The notes under the pieces are model-generated. The model was given only the letters and a program-made list of their open reading frames with translations, made no database searches and was not told the DNA's origin. The position numbers and the translations under genes were made by a program. Shown in pieces: positions 16,556 to 23,872 of a stretch of 64,000 nucleotides of DNA (positions are counted from its first letter, which is position 1; every line of letters starts with the position of its first letter). Origin of the DNA: UBA6265 sp964526965 (lineage in GTDB: Bacteria > Chloroflexota > Chloroflexia > Thermomicrobiales > UBA6265); NCBI GenBank assembly GCA_964526965.1, contig CAZGML010000008.1:1-64000 (forward strand), read 5' to 3'.

Positions 16556-16972
16556 TCACGCGTTGGCCGGGTTGAGCTCACTGGTGCAATGCGGGCAGCG
16601 GGTGGCGGCAATCGCGATCTCGGTCTTGCAGAACGGGCATTCGTGGGTGGTGGGGTCTTCCGTCAACTTCTGTCGTTCGATCAGCGCGTTCATTGGCTTC
16701 ACAATCAGGAAGAAAACGATCGCCGCAACGATCAGGAAGTTGATGACTGCATTGAGCACGCTACCTATCCCGAAGTAGGAATTGTTAATGGTGAAGCCAA
16801 TAGCGCTGAAATCCGGCTGCCCGCCAAATGCCGCAATGATTGGCATGATGAGGTGGTCGGTTAACGCCGTCACGATATTTGTGAAGGCCGCCCCGATAAT
16901 AACCGCCACCGCCAACGACACAACGTTTCCACGAAGTATGAAATCCTTAAACTCCGATGCGAGGTCTTTCAT
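16556..16972 (-). CDS. mscL: Large-conductance mechanosensitive channel with C-terminal zinc ribbon
   Basis: 138 residues. MscL opens under membrane tension to release solutes during osmotic downshock. The N-terminal helix and pore-lining TM1 are clear (EFKDFILRGNVVSLAVAVII, then GAAFTNIV) and TM2 covers about 70-92. After the usual cytoplasmic end, residues 112-129 form a CPFC-x10-CPHC zinc ribbon (Cys112, 115, 126, 129), replacing the E. coli-type C-terminal helical bundle. Such zinc-ribbon tails occur in some MscL of Gram-positive-type bacteria and Chloroflexota. A single gene. Confidence 0.95.
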   Translation of the reverse strand: MKDLASEFKDFILRGNVVSLAVAVIIGAAFTNIVTALTDHLIMPIIAAFGGQPDFSAIGFTINNSYFGIGSVLNAVINFLIVAAIVFFLIVKPMNALIERQKLTEDPTTHECPFCKTEIAIAATRCPHCTSELNPANA

Positions 16973-17061
16973 CTCTCTTCTCCCCGTTGAATTTTTGACA
17001 CGAACGTCTTCAAAGAGTTTAGCAGAATGTCGCTGATTCTACCTATTTCATGAAATACAAG

Positions 17062-17094
17062 GTCCGCTTGCGATGGGTCGCATCGTGAGCGGAC
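17062..17094 (-). terminator. Terminator-like hairpin after the 17126 gene
   Basis: GTCCGCT (17062-17068) pairs with AGCGGAC (17088-17094), with an inner GCGATG/CGCATC-type stem. The minus-strand tail is CTTGTATTTC. It separates the secreted protein gene from mscL, both read on the minus strand. Confidence 0.5.
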
Positions 17095-17125
17095 TCTTGC
17101 GTCACCCGACAGGTTATCTATTTGC

Positions 17126-18457
17126 TTACTGTGGTGGCGGGCAGCTGCTTGCGTCGGCCATCAGTGTGTACCACGCTTCACCCGGCTCCTCACCCATGTA
17201 GAACTGAGTACCACAGGCGTTCTCGAACAGCGTAGAAGCGCCACTGGAGGTGTAGACCTCAAACGTGGTGCCATTCATCGGTCCGGACCATTGGCCCGCT
17301 GGCAGGGTTCCGTCGAACCAGAGTACTCCATCCACCGTGACAGAGAGCCAGATTTCCGTTTCCGCGTATATGTTGATCTGCGCAACGTACGGACCATCTG
17401 CCGGTTGGTCGGACGGACTGGTGACTTCGCCAGTGCCTTCACTGCTGCCTGAGTCAGCAGCGGCGTCGGTGCCGGCCTCTGTGCCCGTTTGCTGTGTTGT
17501 CTCGGTTGTGTCCGAAGTCGCCTGGCTGCTCGTGCTTTGCGGCGGCGCTGCAGACTCATCACTCACAATCTCACCAAGATAGAGGTAGTACACAACGTTT
17601 GGCTCATCGCTGGAGTTGGCGATGCTCGTTGGCTGGTTGAGCATCTGCCCCTGGCCCTGATCGCCATCGAGGCCGAGAAGACTCAATTGCCCCCCGTGAT
17701 CTACCTGTACCTCGCCTGCGGACGGCATCAGCAGGCCGGCACCGCTATTACTCGGCAACTCCGCTTCATCTCCGGGCTGGAGAACATAGCGAACCAGCCG
17801 GAAGTTGTAGGTGTTATCTCGAACAGTTGTGATGGTGGGGCTTTCGTAGAACGCGTCGCTGGCAACGTCGTCCGGATCCACGAGCGTGTACTTCCAAACC
17901 GTAGCTCCGTCATCCTCCGCCATGAGCGTGTAGCTGTCCTGCGAGGCGATGAAATAGGCTTCACCCGGTGCTAACAGCGAGCGCTTGCCGGTGACATCGT
18001 TGCGAACAATCGACTGCCCCTCTTGCTGGACGATGATCGACGGTTCTGAGACCAGCGAATCGGCTTCGGAAATTACCGGCACGTCAATGGCCTGAACCTG
18101 CCAGACAAGGTCATCACCATCGTAATAGGAAAGTCCGTGTGCCAGGGTTGCGGGAGATCCCACAGTGGTAGCGGTATCGACACGCTGGGCAGTGGCAGTT
18201 GAGGATTGTTGCTGCTCTTCCTCATCATCGGCGGCAGCTTCGGGAGTCGATGCTGAGTCGGGTTCCGGCGCCTCGGGTTCTTCAGTGGCTTCGGGAGTGG
18301 TTTGCTCCGGGAGCGTGGGATCGACCAATTCCGCAGGATCCTGCGTAGGCTGCGGTTCGTCCTGGGCGGCAACTGAGCCGACAAACGACCCTGAAAGCAC
18401 CACGAGGCTGGCGATGATTGCCAGTATTGGTCGCCACATACCTTGCTTTCGACTCAT
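17126..18457 (-). CDS. Secreted protein with cupin-like region and RodZ-type C-terminal domain
   Basis: 443 residues. A signal peptide (1-31, ending SVAAQD) is followed by a Pro/Thr/Glu/Ala-rich linker (about 32-100). A beta-rich middle (about 100-305) includes a cupin-like stretch (NFRLVRYVLQPGDEAELPS then GEVQVDHGGQLSLL). A second Ser/Thr/Gln/Gly linker covers about 305-350. The C-terminal 90 residues read AETEIWLSVTVDGVLWFDG and LPAGQWSGPMNGTTFEVYTS, the pattern of the RodZ C-terminal domain (DUF4115). Two cysteines (in NACGTQF and SSCPPP) could form a disulphide. Function is unknown; an extracellular sensor or wall-associated role is plausible. GGAG lies 8 nt before the ATG. Confidence 0.75.
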   Translation of the reverse strand: MSRKQGMWRPILAIIASLVVLSGSFVGSVAAQDEPQPTQDPAELVDPTLPEQTTPEATEEPEAPEPDSASTPEAAADDEEEQQQSSTATAQRVDTATTVGSPATLAHGLSYYDGDDLVWQVQAIDVPVISEADSLVSEPSIIVQQEGQSIVRNDVTGKRSLLAPGEAYFIASQDSYTLMAEDDGATVWKYTLVDPDDVASDAFYESPTITTVRDNTYNFRLVRYVLQPGDEAELPSNSGAGLLMPSAGEVQVDHGGQLSLLGLDGDQGQGQMLNQPTSIANSSDEPNVVYYLYLGEIVSDESAAPPQSTSSQATSDTTETTQQTGTEAGTDAAADSGSSEGTGEVTSPSDQPADGPYVAQINIYAETEIWLSVTVDGVLWFDGTLPAGQWSGPMNGTTFEVYTSSGASTLFENACGTQFYMGEEPGEAWYTLMADASSCPPPQ

Positions 18458-18650
18458 TTCGCGTTCTCCAGCATTTCTACAATCATATCTCTTTCATATG
18501 TGGGCACAGAGCGAGCGCGTTCGTCATTGCCGCCTCGGCTGCTCCCAACAGGGCGTCAGGATACCACCCCACTCCACTGCTGCACACTATGCACGTACAC
18601 AGTTTACACTGACAATCCACGATTCCGCCATTGCCGAGCGGTGACCCGGC

Positions 18651-20477
18651 GTGGATAAATTGTGCACTATTGTCAGTCGGGAGAGCAGTGACTGTGTCAG
18701 AATCTCCCTGTACGTTTCGCACATTCGGCGCGACATCCATGCTTCAGCAGTGCGCCATCCAGGGGGGATCGAACTGGCCAGTTCCGGGGAAACACCGACA
18801 AAGAAACGATTCCCCGGCCCTGTAACGCTCAGGGACGTCGTCTGGTTGGTGATTGCGCTCGTTTTAGGCATCGCAACGCGAGTCTTCTTTTTCGAACTCC
18901 CCATGATTCACGATGAAGGCGGCTACGCCCTTGCCGCGCGGGGATGGTTTGAGGGTACAGGAGACCTCTACGACGATCTCTGGATCAGTCGTCCGCAGGG
19001 CATCTTCGTTGTATACGGAATCACGATGAAGATCTTCGGGTACGGAGTCGCAGCCTTCCGCGCCATGGGGTGGATATTCGTCACGCTTACCATCTTCGCG
19101 GTGTGGCTATACGGCCGCCGCTGGACCTCTCCGCGCAATGCGCTGCTTGCCGTTTTCCTGGCAACACTGCTCATGGGCTCACCAACGCTGGAAGGCTACA
19201 CCGCCAATGCGGAAGTCTTCGCCGGGCTTCCGGCCGCTTTTGCGGCGTTCTGGCTGCTACGTCAGGCACAGGTGAAATGGACACGAGCCGGGCTAATTGG
19301 AATCGGCGTGCTCATCGGTCTCTCTACCCTGCTCAAACCATCCGGTATAACGATGTGGCCGGCGGCGGTGCTCTTTCTTGCGCTCACGACTAATGACCAC
19401 TGGCGAGCGCGCTTCAGCCGCGCAAGCTGGGTGACGCTAGGCCTGGCAATCGTCGGGGCACTCACGTTCCTGCATGGCTACTTTTTAGGGTTCGAGGACT
19501 TTTTCTACGCCACAGTTTTGTACCGATTCCAGCTTCAGAGCTCATTCAGCGTGGGGCTGCTTCACAACCTGCGCGCTATCGGCTGGATGCTGATAAACGC
19601 GGCTGAGTTCTTCCTGCTCATCGTCGCGGTGTGGATATTCCGACTCCGATTACCGCTGCGGCCAGTATTGGCTCGGGCCCCGAAATCGACCGGCCCGCTG
19701 TGGTGGCTTCCGGAGTGGATTCGGCGTCTACGCTCCGATGACCCGGCTGGATTACTGCTCGTGCTTTGGATTGCAGCCGCTACTGCCGGTGTCTTCATGG
19801 GCGGGGATTACTGGACGCACTACCTGATCTTGGTGGTCCCTCCGGTTTCGCTTTGGCTGGCGCGATCGGTCGACGGCATCGTGCACGCGTTGGTGGGCTG
19901 GCGGCAGTATCTGGCGATTGCAATGTTCGCGTTGCTGCTCATTCTGCCCTACGGTGTCGCGATGGACGGCATCGATGGCATCTACCAGCGCCTTTACCGG
20001 CACCCCGGCTACCCGGCGCAGAACGAGGTAGCTCGTTACATTCGCGAGAACACCACGCCGGAGCAGACGATCTATGTCGCCTTCGACCAGGCATCGATTT
20101 ACTACCTGGCAGACCGCTCACCGGCATATCGGCATTTGTATGACCAGGAACTCAGGGCGTTGCCAGACTCGTACGGGGACATCATCGCGATTCTCAATAG
20201 CGATGATCGCCCCGTTTACATCGTCAGCACATTACACCCTGGTCCGTTCCCGGACGATAGCCGGGCATTCTGGCGCGAGGTGAGCAGGTTTTACGATTTG
20301 GAGATCATGATCGACGGGGTGCCCGTGTACCGGGTGAAGCCGGATCTGCGGCATTCCGGCGATGAAGGAGAAGCTAGAGACGCCAGCCCGGCTCTTCACC
20401 GTTGGATGTATCAGGTTCCTCAATCAGGATATGGCTTTCATCCACCGCGCCAGGTGTTTCCATTTCCTCATGCATAA
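18651..20477 (+). CDS. Membrane glycosyltransferase of the ArnT/PMT (GT39-like) superfamily
   Basis: Up to 608 residues from a GTG at 18651; the start is uncertain, and a GTG at 18750 would remove 33 residues. About ten or more membrane helices begin near residue 62. The first extracytoplasmic loop has the GT-C signature ELPMIHDEGGYALAARGWF, whose Asp-Glu pair binds the metal or polyprenyl-phosphate sugar, then DDLWISRPQG. It probably transfers sugars from a lipid carrier to protein or envelope acceptors. The C-terminal soluble part (about 470-608) ends in an odd Pro/His-rich tail. The last 104 bp overlap mrpG on the other strand. Confidence 0.85.
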   Translation: MDKLCTIVSRESSDCVRISLYVSHIRRDIHASAVRHPGGIELASSGETPTKKRFPGPVTLRDVVWLVIALVLGIATRVFFFELPMIHDEGGYALAARGWFEGTGDLYDDLWISRPQGIFVVYGITMKIFGYGVAAFRAMGWIFVTLTIFAVWLYGRRWTSPRNALLAVFLATLLMGSPTLEGYTANAEVFAGLPAAFAAFWLLRQAQVKWTRAGLIGIGVLIGLSTLLKPSGITMWPAAVLFLALTTNDHWRARFSRASWVTLGLAIVGALTFLHGYFLGFEDFFYATVLYRFQLQSSFSVGLLHNLRAIGWMLINAAEFFLLIVAVWIFRLRLPLRPVLARAPKSTGPLWWLPEWIRRLRSDDPAGLLLVLWIAAATAGVFMGGDYWTHYLILVVPPVSLWLARSVDGIVHALVGWRQYLAIAMFALLLILPYGVAMDGIDGIYQRLYRHPGYPAQNEVARYIRENTTPEQTIYVAFDQASIYYLADRSPAYRHLYDQELRALPDSYGDIIAILNSDDRPVYIVSTLHPGPFPDDSRAFWREVSRFYDLEIMIDGVPVYRVKPDLRHSGDEGEARDASPALHRWMYQVPQSGYGFHPPRQVFPFPHA

Positions 20478-20745
20478 CGTAGGCTGCCCGGCCAACCACG
20501 TGTGATGCCAATGGAGTAGTGATCACGACCAGGATAGCAATGATGATGAGACGCATGTTCATCTCTGGTGTTGCGATCACCGACGAAGAAATACAAAGCA
20601 ACACAACACCGAGGAAAACGGACTTACTTGCACCGTGCAGCTTGGTGTAAACGTCCGGCATGCGCAGGATGCCGAGGATACCAAGCGTCACTACCGCGCA
20701 CGAGACCAGCAGCATCACATCGAAAATTATTTCGCGGGCATCCAT
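20374..20745 (-). CDS. mrpG: Mrp-type Na+/H+ antiporter subunit G
   Basis: 123 residues, three membrane helices and a hydrophilic tail of about 35 residues. The family motif LGILGILRMPDVYTKLHGASKS is intact. It is the last subunit of the seven-gene antiporter. It starts 3 nt after mrpF. Its 3' end overlaps the convergent glycosyltransferase gene, so the C-terminal tail (about 35 codons) is the only part that is dual-coding. Confidence 0.95.
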   Translation of the reverse strand: MDAREIIFDVMLLVSCAVVTLGILGILRMPDVYTKLHGASKSVFLGVVLLCISSSVIATPEMNMRLIIIAILVVITTPLASHVVGRAAYVMHEEMETPGAVDESHILIEEPDTSNGEEPGWRL

Positions 20746-20748
20746 AGG

Positions 20749-21015
20749 CTAGAACAACCGCCTTTCCGCATGATACCTGGCTGCAGCCAGGATTGAGACA
20801 AAAGAAATTAGGGCGAGTACGAGCGCAGCATCGAGATAGTAGCTGTTTTTTTCAGTACTCGAGTACACAATCAGCACTGCAACAAGTACGAGAGAAAGCA
20901 CATCCAGCGACAGGATTCGTACCAGGCCGGATTCCGCCCGGGCGACCATAACGATGCAAACGCAGAACAGACCGATGAGCCAAACCATGGCGATGTAAAA
21001 AACAATGTCACTCAT
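20749..21015 (-). CDS. mrpF: Mrp-type Na+/H+ antiporter subunit F
   Basis: 88 residues from the ATG at 21015, which overlaps the end of mrpE by 8 nt. An upstream reading to 21234 would overlap mrpE deeply and is rejected. Three membrane helices are present, with the family pattern RAESGLVRILSLDVLSLVL and the C-terminal ALISFVSILAAARY. Small membrane subunit needed for complex assembly. Confidence 0.94.
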   Translation of the reverse strand: MSDIVFYIAMVWLIGLFCVCIVMVARAESGLVRILSLDVLSLVLVAVLIVYSSTEKNSYYLDAALVLALISFVSILAAARYHAERRLF

Positions 21016-21556
21016 CTTCGTCATCCTCAACATAATCAACAACTTGCCGATCGATTTCTCGTTCTTCAGTTGGGGCGTACTCCCAAAGCCGGTAGTACTT
21101 CTCGGCGTCGCGGCGGAGGGCATCCGGATCGGATGCATCCAGCACATGAACCAGCAGTACGTTCTCTTCCCAGTCGATATCGACAAGGAACGAGCCGGGC
21201 GAGAGCGTGATAAAGTAGCCAACCGGTCCCGCACCGTACGGGGATTTGGTAGGTATCGGGTATTTGATAATGCCTGGGTGGCGAAGTGGCTCGATGTTCA
21301 GCGTCACTTTTACGACCTGCCACGTTCCCTTCAGGATATCGATGAACAGGTAATAGAAGAGCACCGGTGTGTAGACGAGGATGTGAAGCGAGTGCCCAAC
21401 CGGCGGCAACGGCTGTGGAGCGATTTGCTGACGGAAAATGTGCATGAGCCCGGCCGTAAGAACGGCGCCAATGAGCACGTTTTGCCAGCTGAAATCTCCC
21501 ACCATCATGCAGAACGTGACAACCGAGGACAAGAAGATGCCAAGCAGAATAATCAT
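21008..21556 (-). CDS. mrpE: Mrp-type Na+/H+ antiporter subunit E
   Basis: 182 residues. Two to three N-terminal helices are followed by a cytoplasmic domain with the family stretch GYFITLSPGSFLVDIDWEEN, then VLLVHVLD. The C-terminus is strongly acidic (VVDYVEDDEDE). The start overlaps the mrpD stop by 4 nt (ATGA) and the stop overlaps mrpF by 8 nt, so translation is coupled. Confidence 0.95.
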   Translation of the reverse strand: MIILLGIFLSSVVTFCMMVGDFSWQNVLIGAVLTAGLMHIFRQQIAPQPLPPVGHSLHILVYTPVLFYYLFIDILKGTWQVVKVTLNIEPLRHPGIIKYPIPTKSPYGAGPVGYFITLSPGSFLVDIDWEENVLLVHVLDASDPDALRRDAEKYYRLWEYAPTEEREIDRQVVDYVEDDEDE

Positions 21557-22923
21557 GGACCAATCCCCCTCGGTAAACTTTCAGCCGCAGTCTGCACGAG
21601 CTGCAAGAACGGATCCGGGAACACACCAAGCAGGATTATCGCGATGGCGACAACCAGTGACACTGCCTGCACTGGAATATTGTCGTCGGCATCGTCAGAT
21701 TTCTGGGCAACCCGTCGTCTGTACATCTGGAACATATAAACAAACGAAAGCACACTACCTACGAATATCAGGAGCGTGAGCAAGGCAGAGTCGTCGGTGA
21801 TGGTTAGATCGAACATCACGAACTTGGCGAAGAAACCTCCCACCGGAGGCACCCCGGCAACCGAGAACGCCCCGATCGCGAGCGCGGTGGTGGCGATCCA
21901 GCCTCGCAACGAGATGCTGAGGAAGAGCACGGTCTTGTTCAGGCTGTTCAGCACGGAATAGACGATGACTGCGGCCAGCCCAACAGGCCCCGCAAAGGCA
22001 AGGGCGATCATGATATAGCCCACTTGCCCGATGGCGCTATACGCCAACACCTCCGCTGGCGAGTGTCTCGAAACCGCCTGGATTCCACCGTAGATAATGC
22101 TGGCTGCCCCGAGCAGGATCAGCACCAGTGATGCGGCCTCGAGTTCCCGCGGGAAGATGTCGAGCCCAAACCGGATCAGGCCATACGTACCGATGTTTGC
22201 CAGTGCGCCAGCCAACATGGCGGCGACTGCCGGGCGGGTACCGGTGTAGACCGTGGGTAGCCAGAAGTGGAACGGGAAAAGGCCCAGCTTGGTACAGAAT
22301 GCGACGAAAATGATCGTGGCGGTGAGAATCGCCGGATTCTCCTGCACCAGCGGCATCTGCTCTCGAATGCGAACCATATCCAGGAATCCTGTGGTGTGAT
22401 AGATGGCCGCAATGCCGATCAGGAAGAGCACCGATCCCAACAGGTTCACGGTGATAAAGACGAATGCCGCGCGGAACTGCCTCGGCGTCTCCCCGTAATT
22501 CACCAGGATATAGGAGGAGAGCATAGCGATTTCGAAGAAGACGTAGAAGTTGAAGACATCACCGGTGAACATCAACCCGGTCAGGCCAACGGCGAGGAAG
22601 AGTACGAGCGACGGGAAGACGCGCGCACCGACATCCGACACGACTTCGTAAACCAGTGCCCCCAGCAGCACCATCTGGCAGAGCACAGCGAAGATCATGC
22701 CGACCATATCGACCCGCATGGTGATACCAACGCCCTGGCTCCAGCCACCGAGCGCCATTGTCTGGGTACCATCGCTGTACACGGCCCAACCAAGTCGCAT
22801 TGTGGCGATCATGGCAAGCGTGAGGATGCCGATGGCAAGCCAGCCATTTCGGCGGCGGGTACCATCCAGCAGGGCCGTGCCGATTGATCCGAACATGAGA
22901 ATGCCGAGAGGTAATGCAATCAT
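21553..22923 (-). CDS. mrpD: Mrp-type Na+/H+ antiporter subunit D
   Basis: 456 residues with about twelve to fourteen helices, homologous to the NuoM/NuoN proton-pumping subunits of complex I. The conserved proton-pathway segments include NFYVFFEIAMLSSYILVNYG (with the key Glu in helix 5) and FCTKLGLFPFHFWLPTVYTG (with the helix-7 Lys). Somewhat shorter than the roughly 490 residues usual for Bacillus MrpD. It overlaps mrpC and mrpE by 4 nt each. Confidence 0.96.
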   Translation of the reverse strand: MIALPLGILMFGSIGTALLDGTRRRNGWLAIGILTLAMIATMRLGWAVYSDGTQTMALGGWSQGVGITMRVDMVGMIFAVLCQMVLLGALVYEVVSDVGARVFPSLVLFLAVGLTGLMFTGDVFNFYVFFEIAMLSSYILVNYGETPRQFRAAFVFITVNLLGSVLFLIGIAAIYHTTGFLDMVRIREQMPLVQENPAILTATIIFVAFCTKLGLFPFHFWLPTVYTGTRPAVAAMLAGALANIGTYGLIRFGLDIFPRELEAASLVLILLGAASIIYGGIQAVSRHSPAEVLAYSAIGQVGYIMIALAFAGPVGLAAVIVYSVLNSLNKTVLFLSISLRGWIATTALAIGAFSVAGVPPVGGFFAKFVMFDLTITDDSALLTLLIFVGSVLSFVYMFQMYRRRVAQKSDDADDNIPVQAVSLVVAIAIILLGVFPDPFLQLVQTAAESLPRGIGP

Positions 22924-23360
22924 CGGGCATACTCCTTTCTCACGGCTTCTCCTGGATCTTCACTTTCCTCAGCCTCTTCTTCCTGTTCGACGATATCTTC
23001 AGACTCCGGCTCTTCCCGCTCGGCCTGTTCCGATTCCGCGGCGGAGAGCTCGGTAAGGTCGACTGAGTAGTGCGATGTATAGACTCGATACACAACCACC
23101 AGCGCGAGCGCGGCAGTGGCAAAACTAATTACAATCGCGGTGAGCACCATTGCCTGAACCAGGGGGTCGGCCATTGGCTCACCCGATCCTGGCAGAATAG
23201 CTGCCTCGCCTCGGCGAAGCGCTGACGCCATGATAAAGAGGTTGGCAGCGTTACCAACCATGATCATGCCGGCGATGAGACGAATAAGGTCTCGCTTGAG
23301 CATCAGATATGCGCCGACTGCGAAAAGGCTGCCGATCGTCATCGAGAAAACCAGGGTCAT
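22920..23360 (-). CDS. mrpC: Mrp-type Na+/H+ antiporter subunit C
   Basis: 146 residues. A NuoK-like core of three helices (about 1-100) contains LIAGMIMVGNAANLFIMASA and ADPLVQAMVLTAIVISFA. The C-terminus has an extra, very acidic tail of roughly 45 residues (for example EREEPESEDIVEQEEEAEES) not present in typical 110-residue MrpC. Such acidic tails are usual in salt-adapted proteins but here occur mainly on antiporter subunits. It overlaps both neighbours by 4 nt. Confidence 0.95.
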   Translation of the reverse strand: MTLVFSMTIGSLFAVGAYLMLKRDLIRLIAGMIMVGNAANLFIMASALRRGEAAILPGSGEPMADPLVQAMVLTAIVISFATAALALVVVYRVYTSHYSVDLTELSAAESEQAEREEPESEDIVEQEEEAEESEDPGEAVRKEYAR

Positions 23361-23872
23361 GTTTCGTCACCTCCCCGGACACTCGACCCCTTGCGGGCGC
23401 GACGAACCAGGCGTTGATGGCGAACCTCTGCGCGGGAAATGGCCATCATTGCCCCCACACAGAACCCATACACCACCAGAAAGACTGCAACGTCGAATAG
23501 CACGGGTGTAATGAATTCAATTACACCGAAGTGCGTTGCGGGCTCATTCATCGTTGGTTGGTGCAGCATTGCTGGATGCCCAAACAGGGGTGGAATAAAT
23601 GCAATAGCGTAGGCGATTGCCAGCCCGCTGAATGCCATGATCGGCGCCATTCGGGCGAAAACCATGCGCTCCATCTCTTCGGCCCCGAACGCCAGCCCCT
23701 GAACTGCAACAACAAGCGCCGCGACAACACCGGCCGAAAAGCCATCGCCGATGTCAACATAACCCTTCAACATGAGCGCAATCGCAACGATCCAGCCAGG
23801 TATCAGGATGAGCCGGGCGACTGTCTGAAGCATGCCACCGAGGGCACTTTTTCTCCGAAGATCTTCGTCCAT
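23357..23872 (-). CDS. mrpB: Mrp-type Na+/H+ antiporter subunit B
   Basis: 171 residues, four membrane helices. The MnhB family pattern is GYVDIGDGFSAGVVAALVVA and TPVLFDVAVFLVVYGFCVGA. The N-terminus carries about 18 extra residues (DEDLRRKSALGGMLQTV). Start and mrpA stop share one base (TAATG). Part of the A-G antiporter that exports Na+ in exchange for protons. Confidence 0.95.
   Translation of the reverse strand: MDEDLRRKSALGGMLQTVARLILIPGWIVAIALMLKGYVDIGDGFSAGVVAALVVAVQGLAFGAEEMERMVFARMAPIMAFSGLAIAYAIAFIPPLFGHPAMLHQPTMNEPATHFGVIEFITPVLFDVAVFLVVYGFCVGAMMAISRAEVRHQRLVRRARKGSSVRGGDET

Noticed and set aside
20749..21234. 161-codon reading of mrpF
   Set aside because: The first 73 codons overlap mrpE and have no MrpF features; the ATG at 21015 gives the normal 88-residue subunit.
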